In this document: piece by piece, positions 1-9,190 of the stretch | How the letters are laid out: each line of letters begins with the position of its first letter | Numbering within the stretch: the stretch's first letter is position 1 | DNA from: Multifurca ochricompacta | Lineage: Eukaryota; Basidiomycota; Agaricomycetes; Russulales; Russulaceae | Assembly: GCA_022496185.1 (NCBI GenBank) | Contig: WTXG01000298.1 | Span: 1-41,898 of the forward strand | Direction: 5' to 3' | Length of the DNA stretch: 41,898 nt | The notes under the pieces: model-generated | Seen by the model: the letters and a program-made list of their open reading frames with translations, nothing else | What the model was told of the DNA's origin: nothing | Database searches by the model: none | Program-made: the position numbers and the translations under genes

Positions 1-575
1 ACCCCTCCACTGCCTTCTGCGCAAGTTCTGATGCTTTGGTAGCGAAACAATAACCCAGGTCCTCATCCTCTTTCTCTATCCTCCGTGCAGCTGAGTGTTG
101 AGCTGCATAGTCATACCCCATCGATGTGATGAGAACAGGGTAGAAATCCTTGTCCATGGTTGCGTCACCCCAGTTGATCTTGGGTTCGAATGCAGCAAGC
201 CAGGGATATCCCAGAACTAAATCTTCTTCGCCTAGATTGGTGACCAGAAAGCGTATAACTTTTGTTCTTCCCCTACTTGGACATTGAGGTCAGTGTAGTG
301 TGTGATCTTCCCTGCTTGGTTGGCAGTTCCATCAATATTCCAGATATTTTTCTCTTGGGGGAGTGCTAGCATCCCCAGTCCCATGGTTCTAGCCATTCGT
401 GGGCTGATGAAGTTATCGGTGGCTCCTGAATCAATCAGGATATCTCAGTTGGCCGTCTTCTGTGTAGTCTCGAAATGTACTGGTATTTTCAGGGATTTGA
501 AGTGACTAGTATACACAGAGGTTACATGTAATGCTCATGCCCAGGCCGATGGGTTTGAGCCAATCAAAAATCCTT
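1..575 (-). pseudogene. pol: Pol of element C, protease part only
   Basis: Start of the Pol polyprotein on the minus strand. The aspartic protease active site DSGATD is encoded at about 415-432 (complement), followed by the MGLGMLALPQEKNIWNIDG stretch shared with A and E. One or more indels break the frame near 240-330, and the downstream LGYPW region is in another frame. The window ends before reverse transcriptase. Pol is expected in the -1 frame relative to gag, as in A, B and E. Confidence 0.75.
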
Positions 576-2075
576 TTTGCGAACGCCTTTTCTACTAGGA
601 TGGCCCGCACTTCTTCACTCTCCTTCATCATGTTTGCCCATATCTCTTGTGCCTTTTCCTCCTTTGTTGGTGTTTTCTTATCAACAGTTGGTGGATTGTT
701 ATGGATAGGTGTAACAGTTGCCTCCGCTGCATGCGCACCTTTCTTCAGGCATTCCCTCAACATATGTCCTTGTGCTTTGCAGCGAAAGCACCTTCCTTCT
801 TTCATCAACGTCTGCCTTTCATCTTCAGTGAGTGCAACCCATGCTCTGGTCCTGTCAGCAGAGGTATCCATGGCATTCGGATCCTGCTGACCGGTATGCG
901 CGGGTTTTATCCCGAAGGCAGCCTTCCATTGGTCGCGGGTTTTCCCTTTTTTCGTATCGACTCCAAAATGCATCTGGAAGTCCAGGTAATCTTGCTGCTG
1001 TCGTCGAGCAGCATCAACCCATGTGTCCCAGTCATTGGGGTGGTGGAACTGGATAATGTTCTTCACCAGAGGGTTGGGCAACCCCTGAGAGAAGAGATCC
1101 AGTGTCGCTTCTTCATCTGTGTCGTAACCAGCCCTGTTTGCCAGACTTCTAAACTTTGCGACATAGGTGTCCAATTCTCCCTTTTCCATCTTTAGAGCTT
1201 TTAGCTCTCGAGCAGCCTTCTGCTTGGCCTGCCCATCTGTGAACGCATCCTTGAACCTCTGGGCAATGGTCTCCCAAAGTGTTTCACTAGTGGTACGATG
1301 CCCACTCTCGATCTGCTCATTCAGCCATTCCAGCTGTTCCATTGTCCAGTCATCCACGGCTTCTCCTCAAATTAATGATAAGAAGAGATTGGCGCATTGG
1401 AAGGGGTTGATAATCTGGGGACATCATGATTGAAGTTTTTGAATGTTGTAAACTCCATCATAAACTTCTTGCTCTGTGATCTATCTCCTGTGAACGTCTG
1501 TGGTAGTACTCCTGATAAACGTCCTGATGGTGGGGGAATGTTTGGTGGTAACATGGTCAGGGGTGGTGGGGGAGGAGGAGCCGGGTCAGGAAGTTGGGTG
1601 GCGATAGTGGACATTCCTTGGTACAATGGGGTTATGGTGTCAGTGGACTGTATGGAGATCTGGGGAGTTGTCAAAGCAGGGGCTCTGGACATGGCAACTC
1701 CAGGTGCAACTGGGGTGATAGTCGACGCTAATACCAGTGCTTCTTCACTAGGTTCTTCTACGTACTCTTCTGGTTCAGAGTCTGTGACAATGGCTGGGGG
1801 ATTTTCTCTCCACAGTCCTAATCCAAATTCAGGTGGGGCGGGCCCTGTGGTGACCCAAGAGTGTCGGCTATCCAAGTATCGGATACGATACCAAACTCTC
1901 TTTTGTCGTCATATTCTACCGGTTGGTATCTTCTGTCATGATAGACGTAGTATCCAAACTCGGACTCAAAATCTTTCCAGGTGGCAGAACCAAGTACTTG
2001 TTGTGAAAGATCAGGCTCGTCCCTTCGTTTGATGGGTTCTTCTTTAAACAGGGTCTGACTGCAGCTGGAAGCCAT
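564..2075 (-). pseudogene. gag: Gag of element C, frameshifted
   Basis: Retrotransposon Gag, the structural protein that packages element RNA. It starts at an ATG (MASSCSQTLF) about 20 bp from the LTR. The reading frame breaks twice: once near 1850, after the conserved FGYYVYHDRRYQPVEYD stretch, and again near 1365-1400, after FNHDVP. The third piece, about 506-1357, holds the alpha-helical Gag region (around LANRAGYDTDEEATLDLF) and one zinc knuckle, CFRCKAQGHMLREC (CX2CX4HX4C). The 3' end has lost one base in the A-run before the usual stop, so the frame reads past the normal gag end. Family assignment is firm; the copy is not functional. Confidence 0.85.
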
Positions 2076-2093
2076 GATGAGAGACTCAACTTG

Positions 2094-2687
2094 ATGTTAC
2101 GTCTGGTGTGGGACGTTCCACATGACTTGTGTGACAGCTTCAATCAGCGGTTTCTAGTGAAGGGCCAATAAGGCTCTTGGAGTTCGGGTGAGGTGAGTCA
2201 AAGTCAAAGGGGCTGTCCCTTATGACAATGTTGAGTAGGAAGTGCCAGAAGCACTGAGACAAACGAGTCAGGAAGTCAAAGGGGGCGTCCAGAAGACAGG
2301 CACCGATGTATTCAATAAGTCGAGTCTGAGGTCTACATGGTAGCTACAGCAGACTTATATATGTAAAGCAGTGGGCGTCTATAAGATAAGGATATGGAGT
2401 CAAGTGGGCCCAAATATACAAAAGCGGAGGGTGTAAAGCCTGGCTTCTGATAGGGTATTAAGTAAGTGTCCGGTTGTAAAGATAAGAAGATAAGGGATAT
2501 CAAGATAAGAGTCAAATATAGGCAAACAACCGGTCAACAGGTACAATCGGGGTCATGGGGATGGAAGAAGAGCACGGGATGGGTCCCAGGATGGAGATGT
2601 GATCAGGAAGTGTAAGGTAGGTGGCAAGGAGGGGTCATCATTGGGAAGGGTGAAGAAAATAGGAGCGGACGGCAGGGATTGTAACAA
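2094..2687 (-). repeat. 5' LTR of element C
   Basis: A 594-bp LTR in minus orientation, with TGTTAC...GTAACA ends. It is related throughout to the LTRs of B and A, including the TATATAAG promoter box and the AGACTCGACTT element that follows it (seen here as complements near 2335-2355). Gag begins about 20 bp inside the inner edge, which identifies this as the 5' LTR. Confidence 0.85.
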
Positions 2688-2839
2688 TGACAATGTCCAA
2701 ATGCTGTTGCTCTTAGGTCTAGATAGTTGTATTAGCTCACTGTCTGTCTGCTGTGTACTTAAAAAGGACCTACTAGAATCTGGAGACAGACCCTAAGTCT
2801 GTTCTCCTGTACCCAATACAGGTGTATAGATCCCCAACC
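2688..2839 (-). repeat. Segment 1 of split LTR G
   Basis: These 152 bp between C and A are not part of either element. The stretch around 2780-2830 (GACAGACC.TAAGTCTGTTCTC, then AATACAGGTGTA) is the diverged reverse complement of 35150-35200 inside the solo LTR at 34892-35501. The segment therefore belongs to a minus-oriented LTR of that family, cut at 2687/2688 by C and at 2839 by A. It ends in CAACC, the left TSD of A. Confidence 0.75.
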
Positions 2840-3421
2840 TGTTACGAACAGGGCCTAGCAGCCCTATTTTCTTCACTCTTCCCAACAGGGACCCCACTCT
2901 TCCACTGACACTTCACTTCCTCATTACGTCTCCCTCCTGGGACCCCTCACATGCATTGCTTCCATCCCCATGACTGTTGTTTGGACTTGTATACCTACTG
3001 TTTGTCTATGATTACCTCTTCTTATCTCCTTATCTCTATGACTGGACACTTACTTAATTCCCTATCAGAAGCCAGGCTTTACACCCTCTGCTTTCGTATC
3101 TTGGGCCCACATGACTCCGTTATCCTTATCTATAGACGCCCGTCTGTTTACGTATATAAGTCCATCCTAGCTACACTGTAGACTTCAGACTCGACTTATT
3201 GAATACATTGGTGTTCATCTTTTGGACTTCCCCTTGGAACCTCTGACTCGTCTGTCTCAGTGCTTTTGGCACCTTCCACTTAACATTGTCTTAGGGAACA
3301 GCCCCTTTGACTTTGACTCATCCCCCTTGAAACTCCAAGAGGTCTTATTGACCTCTTATCTGAAACCCTTGACCAACGCTGTTGCACAAGTCATGCGGAA
3401 TGTCCCACACTGGACATAACA
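2840..3421 (+). repeat. 5' LTR of element A
   Basis: A 582-bp LTR beginning TGTTACGAACAGGG and ending GACATAACA. It pairs with 17804-18384. Differences between the two are mostly CpG to TpG/CpA transitions plus three 1-bp indels, and at least one substitution does not fit CpG decay. The U3 part holds a TATATAAG box (3153-3160); transcription should start close to 3187. Confidence 0.93.
3153..3197 (+). promoter_or_regulatory. LTR promoter and self-primer of A
   Basis: TATATAAG lies at 3153-3160. Exactly 34 nt from its first base comes AGACTCGACTT (3187-3197). The same box, spacing and 11-mer occur in the LTRs of B and E and in the solo LTR at 5851. The 11-mer sits where transcription should start and is complementary to the first bases after the 5' LTR (see 3424-3434). 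The start site itself is inferred. Confidence 0.7.
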
Positions 3422-3423
3422 TC

Positions 3424-3434
3424 AAGTTGAGTCT
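3424..3434 (+). promoter_or_regulatory. Putative self-priming primer-binding site of A
   Basis: AAGTTGAGTCT starts two bases after the 5' LTR. It is the reverse complement of the LTR 11-mer AGACTCGACTT except at one base, and that mismatch is a CpG to TpG change. I see no match to a tRNA 3' end here. In Tf1 of fission yeast the first 11 nt of the transcript prime reverse transcription at such a site, so the same is inferred here. Confidence 0.65.
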
Positions 3435-3440
3435 CTCACA

Positions 3441-4955
3441 GTGGCTTCCAGCCACAGTCAGACCCTGTTCAAAGAAGAACTCATCGAGCGCAGAGACAAG
3501 AATAATCTTTCACAGCAAGTACTTGGCTCTGCCACCTGGAAAGACTTTGAATCTGAGTTTGGATACTACGTCTATCACGATGGAAGATACCAACCGGTAG
3601 AATACGATGACGAGAAAAGAGTTTGGTATTGCATCTGATATTCGGATAGCCGACACTCTTGGGTCACTACAGGACCTGCCCCACCCGAATTTGGACTAGG
3701 CCCGTGGAGAGAAAACCCTCCGGCCATTGTCACGGACTCTGAACCAGAAGAGTATGTAGAAGAACCCAGTGAAGAAGAAGCACCAGCATTAGCAGTGTCT
3801 ACGCCTCTGGTTGCACTGGAAGTTGTCACGATCAGAGCCCCTGCTTTGACAACTCCACAGATATCAATACAATCTACACGAACTATCACCCCATTCCACC
3901 AACCCATGTCTACCATTGCTGCCCAACTCCCAGATCCCGCCCCACCAGCCCCCATGGTGGCACCACCAAACATTCCCCCCCCGTCGGGGCGACTGTCAGG
4001 AGTGCTACCCCAGACGTTCACAGGGGACCGCTTGCAGAGCAAGAAGTTCATGTTGGAGTTCACAACCTTCAAGAACTTCAACCATGATGTCCCACAGATT
4101 GTCAACCCGTTCCAGTGTGCCAACCTGTTCCTCTCCTTGATCCGAGGAGACACAGTGGATGATTGGACCATGGAACAGTTGGAGTGGTTGAACGAACAGG
4201 TTGAAAGCGGGCGTCATACCACAAGCGAAGGTCTTTGGGAGACCATCGTTGAGAGGTTCAAGGACGCTTTCACAGACGGGCAGGCCAAGCAGAAGGCAGC
4301 CAGGGAATTGAAATCCCTCAGAATGGAAAAGGGTGAACTAGATGCATATGTCGCCAAGTTCAGAAGTCTGGCCAATAGAGCTGGCTACAACACAGATGAG
4401 GAGGCCACACTAGACCTCTTCTCACAAGGACTACCCAACCCGCTAGTCAAAAACATTATACAGTTCCATCACCCTCATGATTGGGACTCTTGGGTTGATG
4501 CTGCCTGATGGCAGCAACAAGACTACCTGGACTTCCAGACACGATTTGGAGTCAACACCAAGAAGGGAAAAACCCGAGATCAGTGGAAGGCCGCCTTTGG
4601 AGTAAAACCTGCCCATCATACCCAGCGGGATCCAAATGCTATGGATACCTCTGCAGATTGAGCCCAGGCTCGGGCAGCACTCACGGAAGACAAGCGGCAG
4701 ACATTAATGAAGGAAGGACGATGCTTTCGCTGCAGAGCATTAGGACATATGTCTCAGGATTGTCCCAAGAAGGGGGTGCGCGCTGCCACGGCAACCATCA
4801 CACCAGAAAGCCCTGCTCAGAATAACCCGCCCACCATAGACAAAAGGTCAAAAGAAGAGAAAGCCTAGGATATATGGGCTAATATGATGAAAGAGAGCGA
4901 GGAAGTGCGTGCCATTTTGGTAGAAAAAGCATTTGCAAAAAAGGATTTTTGTTAG
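3441..4955 (+). pseudogene. gag: Gag of element A with stop codons
   Basis: Capsid/nucleocapsid protein of A. The position matching the ATG of C and E reads GTG (3441), so no normal start is present. The frame then stays the same to 4955 but is cut by TGA codons at 3636 and 4506, another around 4658 in the TSAD region, and a TAG near 4866. The TGAs fall where relatives have arginine, as expected for CGA to TGA. Domains in order: an N-terminal FGYYVYHDGRYQPVEYD block, a proline-rich linker, the Gag helical region (LANRAGYNTDEEATLDLF), and a CCHC knuckle CFRCRALGHMSQDC near 4721-4762. Pol follows in the -1 frame. Confidence 0.88.
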
Positions 4956-5850
4956 CCTCAAACCCATTGGCCTGGGCACAAGCACTCCATGTCACCTCTG
5001 TGTATGCTAGTCGATTCAAGTCATTAAAAATACCAGTTCATTTTGAAACTACACAGAGGACAGCCGACCGAGATATTTTAGTGGACTCTGGAGCCACAGA
5101 CAATTTCATTCATCCATGACTAATCAGAACAATGGGTCTGGGAAGGCTGGCACTTCCCCAGGAAAAGAACATCTGGAATATTGACGGAATGGCCAATTGT
5201 GCTGGAAAGATCACCCACTACACGGACCTGAGTGTCCAGGTTGGAGAGACAACGAAGGTCATTCGCTTCTTGATTATGGACCTAGGAGATGAAGATCTTA
5301 TCTTGGGATATCCATGGCTTGCAGCTTTCGAACCAAAGATTAACTGGGCTGATGCGACCATGGATAAGGACTCGTACCCAACCATTATTACATCGCTGGG
5401 CTACGATTATGCGATCAGACACCCAGTAATAAGGACTACACGAACAGAAGAAGGGGATGACCCTGGTCAATGTTATGTCACCAAAGCGTCAGAACTGGCC
5501 CAGAAGGCCATGCAGGGACAAGCTGAGAAGACTTACCATGACATAGTGCCAAGTGTCTATCAGCAGCACTGGAGGGTATTCTCTGAGGAGGAATCACATC
5601 ACTTTCCCCCAGAGCGACCGTGGGACCATGCCATTGACCTCCTCCCAGACACGCCAACTGCTATAGACTGCAAAGTCTATCCGCTATCCCAAACCGAGCA
5701 AGTGGCACTTACTGAATTCCTTGAGGAACATTTAGCCAAGGGATACATTCGCCCATCCAAGTCACAGTATGCCTCACCCTTCTTCTTCATCAAGAAGAAG
5801 GACGGCAAGCTGTGACCAGTCCAGGACTACTGGAAAATTAATATGTATAC

Positions 5851-6445
5851 TGTTACGAACCCTGTTGCGTCATCTTGTTTTCTTTCTCTATCACATGACA
5901 TGCCATTTGGCCCTGTTTGCCCCTTTGTTGACCATGTTATGACCTCCTTTGTACTTATTTGTCCCTTATCTTTGACCTGGGCTGTGCTTATCTCTGACTT
6001 GTACTTTACACAAGAACTCTTACGTATTTTCCCACCAGAATCGCGACTATACTGGATCCGTCTACGTATATTCTCACCTGGCCCACATTGACTCCACTCC
6101 TCATTCGGTTACATTACGACTTTGTTGATACATTGAGTATGATACTCCGATTCAGACTCCAACCTCTATTACGTATATAAGGCCTGCCTAGATAGCCTGT
6201 ATGCCTTAGACTCGACTTCTCAATTGACTTGGTGCATTACCTTCTGGGTGATCTCTAAAGACCCGACTCCTGAATCGTCTCAGTGCTTTTGGCACTTTCC
6301 CGCTCACCAGTACTCAGGGACTAGCTCCTTAGTATTGACTTCTCATCCGACCTCTGTGTACTTGAAAGACAGTACACACCTGACTTCGTGGTTCTGCTAT
6401 GCGACTTATCACACGTCGTGACGAACGCCCACACCAGGCATTACA
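5851..6445 (+). mobile_element. Solo LTR inside pol of A, distinct LTR family
   Basis: A 595-bp insertion starting TGTTACGAACCC and ending GGCATTACA, flanked by the 5-bp TSD TATAC (5846-5850 and 6446-6450). It interrupts RT between WKINMYT and [10 protein letters not shown]. It has no internal region, so it is a solo LTR left by recombination between two LTRs. Apart from its ends it shows little obvious similarity to the LTR of A, yet it carries TATATAA (6174-6180) and AGACTCGACTT (6208-6218) at the same 34-nt spacing. Confidence 0.9.
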
Positions 6446-7296
6446 TATACTGTAAAAAACACCTATCCCCTGCCCCTCATTTCCGAACTCATTGATACCA
6501 TGCGGGATAAATCCCTCTTTTCAAAAATGGACGTATGCTGGGGTTACAACAATGTTAGAATCAAGGAGGGTGACCAGTGCAAAGTGGCATTCAAAATGAA
6601 CCAAGGATTGTTCGAACCGAATGTCATGTTCTTTGGGCTCACGAATTCACCAGCAACATTCCAATCCATGATGAATCACATCTTCTGAGACCTCATCCTT
6701 ACTGGTGAAGTGGTAGTCTACATGGACGATATTCTGGTTGCCACCACCAACAATTTGAATCACCACCGAGAACAAGTACATCAGGTGCTAGATATATTGC
6801 ATGAACATGATCTGTACCTCAAACCTGCAAAGTGCTCCTTTGAACAGCAAAGTGTCGAGTACTTGGGAGTGATCCTGGAGGGAGGACGAGTGTGTATGGA
6901 CCCTGTCAAGGTACAAGGAATTTGGGAATGGCTGACGCCAACTTGTGTCAAGGATGTCCGATCCTTTATTGGATTCTGTAACTTCTACTGGCGTTTCGTT
7001 AAAGGATTCTCAGGCATAGCATGACCCTTAAATGACCTCCTGAAAAAGGATGTGCCATGGCATTGGAGTGTCAAACAACAACAAGCATTCAAGCGGATCA
7101 GAGACCTGGTTGGCTCAGAACCAGTACTTATCCAGCCTGACCTGAGTCGCCCCTTTGAGTTAGAAGTGGACGCCTCCCATTTCGCGAATGGGGCAGTGTT
7201 GTATCAAAGGGACAATTTGCAAGCACTTCACCCGGTGGCATACTATTCAGAAACCTTTTCATCCACCAAGCGAAATTACGACATTTGGGACCAGGA

Positions 7297-7887
7297 TGTT
7301 ACGCCCGGTGCGGGACGTTCCACACGACTTGTGTGACAGCGTTCGTTTGGGATTTAGATAAGAGATCAATAAGACCCCTTGGAGTTATGCGGGAGGAGTC
7401 AAAGTCAAAGAGGCTGCGCTCTAAGACAATGTTGAGCAGAAAGTACCAGAAGTACTGAGATGATCGAGGTAAGGCCTTCAAAGGAGCGTCCAGAAGACAA
7501 GCACCAATGTATTCAATAAGTCGAGTCTGAGGTCTACAGAGTAGCTACAGCGGACTTATATACATAATCCAGTGGGCGTCTATAAGATAAGATATCGGAG
7601 TCAAGTGGGCCTGAATATATGGAAGCGGAGGGTGTAAAGCCTGGCTTCTGATAGGGTATTAAGTAAGTGTCCGGTCGTAACGATAATGAGATAAGAGATA
7701 GAGAGATAAGAGTCAAACATGGGTAAACAACAGGTCAACAAGTACAACCAGGGTCACGGAGACGGAAGAAGAGCATGGGATGGGTCCCAGGATGGAGACA
7801 TGATCAGGAAGTGTAAGGTAGGCGGTAAAGAAGGGTCATCATTGGGAAGAGTGAAGAAATGAGGGGCGGACGGCAGGGATTGTAACA
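7297..7887 (-). repeat. 3' LTR of element B
   Basis: A 591-bp LTR with the same length as 14173-14763 and no indels between them. The purine-rich stretch beside it at 7888-7901 (complement AGAAGAGGGGGTGA) marks it as the 3' copy. Confidence 0.94.
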
Positions 7888-7901
7888 TCACCCCCTCTTC
7901 T
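7888..7901 (-). promoter_or_regulatory. Polypurine tract of B
   Basis: The complement reads AGAAGAGGGGGTGA and abuts the 3' LTR. The same tract precedes the 3' LTRs of A (17791-17803) and E (33914-33927). It is the expected plus-strand primer for reverse transcription. Confidence 0.75.
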
Positions 7902-7918
7902 GGTTCGAGCAGACCCTG

Positions 7919-9116
7919 CTAGAAACGACTCGTACCGTCATCATCTTGCACCAATTCCAAATAATCATCGGCTACATTACACTCGTCCATGGTATAATTC
8001 TCTTTATCCAAGTCCTGGGGGCATCTGTGAGTGCAGAGAAATCCGTAGGGTCCACGTTGGCCACAAGAGTGACATAGGTCATGAACAGGACAATCCAGTT
8101 CACAGTGCCCTGAGTTGTGACGCAGGCATTTGCCGCACCATCCAGATGGATTGGCAATCGTCGGAGCAACTCCTACGTGGCGGAAAATACAAAACCTACT
8201 CCAGTGCAGATTGCTTTGACAATGCTGGCACCACTTGCGGTTGAGAGGACAGTTCCAGCTGATGTGGTACTTACTGTCACAGTGCCAGCACGTTTCCCCG
8301 TGTGGGTTCTCATGCATTCGTGGCATCTCGAACCGGTTCGGCAGCAGCATAGGAGCAGCCCCCAATGATCGTGGAGGCAAGGGTCGGGCATATGTATCAG
8401 CGTACCTCTCGGCAATTGTCTGGTAAGCATCTCCTTTCTCCAATCTTTTTCGGATCTCCACCAACTCCTGCTCAATTTGGAACATCCCGTTCGTCAGCCG
8501 GGCCATCATCTTTGCGTGTTCTTTGTACTGTCAGTTGAGTGTGTTGCGCAAGGTCAGGTTCTTCCGCAGTCTCATCACCTCGGCTTTGAGACGCGGAAGT
8601 CGCATGTCACTAAGTACTTCGTCAATGGTGAAGGCTCGCGAATCTTCGGCCGCCAGATGCCCCAGCTGTTCGTCAGTCATGGTGTGATGCAAACGACCAG
8701 TATACCTTTCTTCCAGATAGACTGGAGCCCCGTAAACTGGACCGTCCTTTTTCATGCATCCAGCCACGTCCATCCCTCCATTGGTGTAGAAAATGTACTT
8801 GGCGATGGCGGTGGTTCCATCACCCATAGTGATCTCGAGTGGGTAGTACGTAGAGGAGTTCGGGTTGTTGACAAAGAAGGGGAACTCCAGCACTTCGTCA
8901 TCAGACTCCATGCCTATCAGGTCATTTGGATGCGGCTCTTCACAGTGTTCAAAGTCGTCGTTGGGGTTGGGGGACTGGTTCTTGACTCGGGCCTCAGCAG
9001 CCTCGTAGTCGATGAGTGAGGAGGGGCGTGTGGAAGGGTGAGCGGAGGGGAATTCTGACAACTACTGTAGCGGTGGTGAATGCGTTGACGGCGGCGTTGG
9101 CGGCGATGAAAGACAT
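7919..9116 (-). pseudogene. Third ORF of B, zinc-knuckle protein, broken
   Basis: Homologue of the intact third ORF of E (32697-33896), lying between pol and the 3' LTR. It starts at the ATG complementary to 9114-9116 (MSFIAANAAV). A 1-base loss near 9060 shifts the frame, and a stop near 8530 (LN*QYKEH) splits the rest. The 196-codon C-terminal part (7919-8509) keeps knuckles CWHCDSKYHISWNC and CQHCQSNLHWSRFC (both CX2CX4HX4C), a CGKC...H...C unit, and a fourth Cys/His cluster. It ends in an acidic tail (LELVQDDDG). No function is known to me; nucleic-acid binding is inferred from the knuckles. Confidence 0.8.
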
Positions 9117-9190
9117 AATAGATTTGGTGGTTGTAGGACGTTGCTGTGGGAGCATGTACTGGGGAATTTACTTCAGAGGTCATCGCCCTT

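Larger units (their letters stand above)
1..2687 (-). mobile_element. Element C: Ty3/gypsy chromovirus, 5' part
   Basis: This is the left-hand gypsy element, read on the minus strand. Its 5' LTR is at 2094-2687, gag follows, and the start of pol runs off the window at base 1. It belongs to the same family as A, B and E by Gag and protease sequence. The outer LTR edge meets ATGAC (2688-2692), which should be one copy of the 5-bp TSD; the other copy would lie off-window. The flanking DNA 2688-2839 belongs to an older LTR (G), so C is a secondary insertion. Chromodomain, third ORF and 3' LTR are not visible and are assumed from its relatives. Confidence 0.85.

Noticed and set aside
2333..2515. 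60-codon ORFs within LTRs (also 7534-7716, 14410-14592, 17915-18145)
   Set aside because: They lie entirely in U3 of LTRs, recur only because LTRs recur, and lack domain features.
7297..7887. Independent solo LTR
   Set aside because: It pairs with 14173-14763 in orientation and length, the pair is flanked by a matching TSD, and a full internal region lies between.
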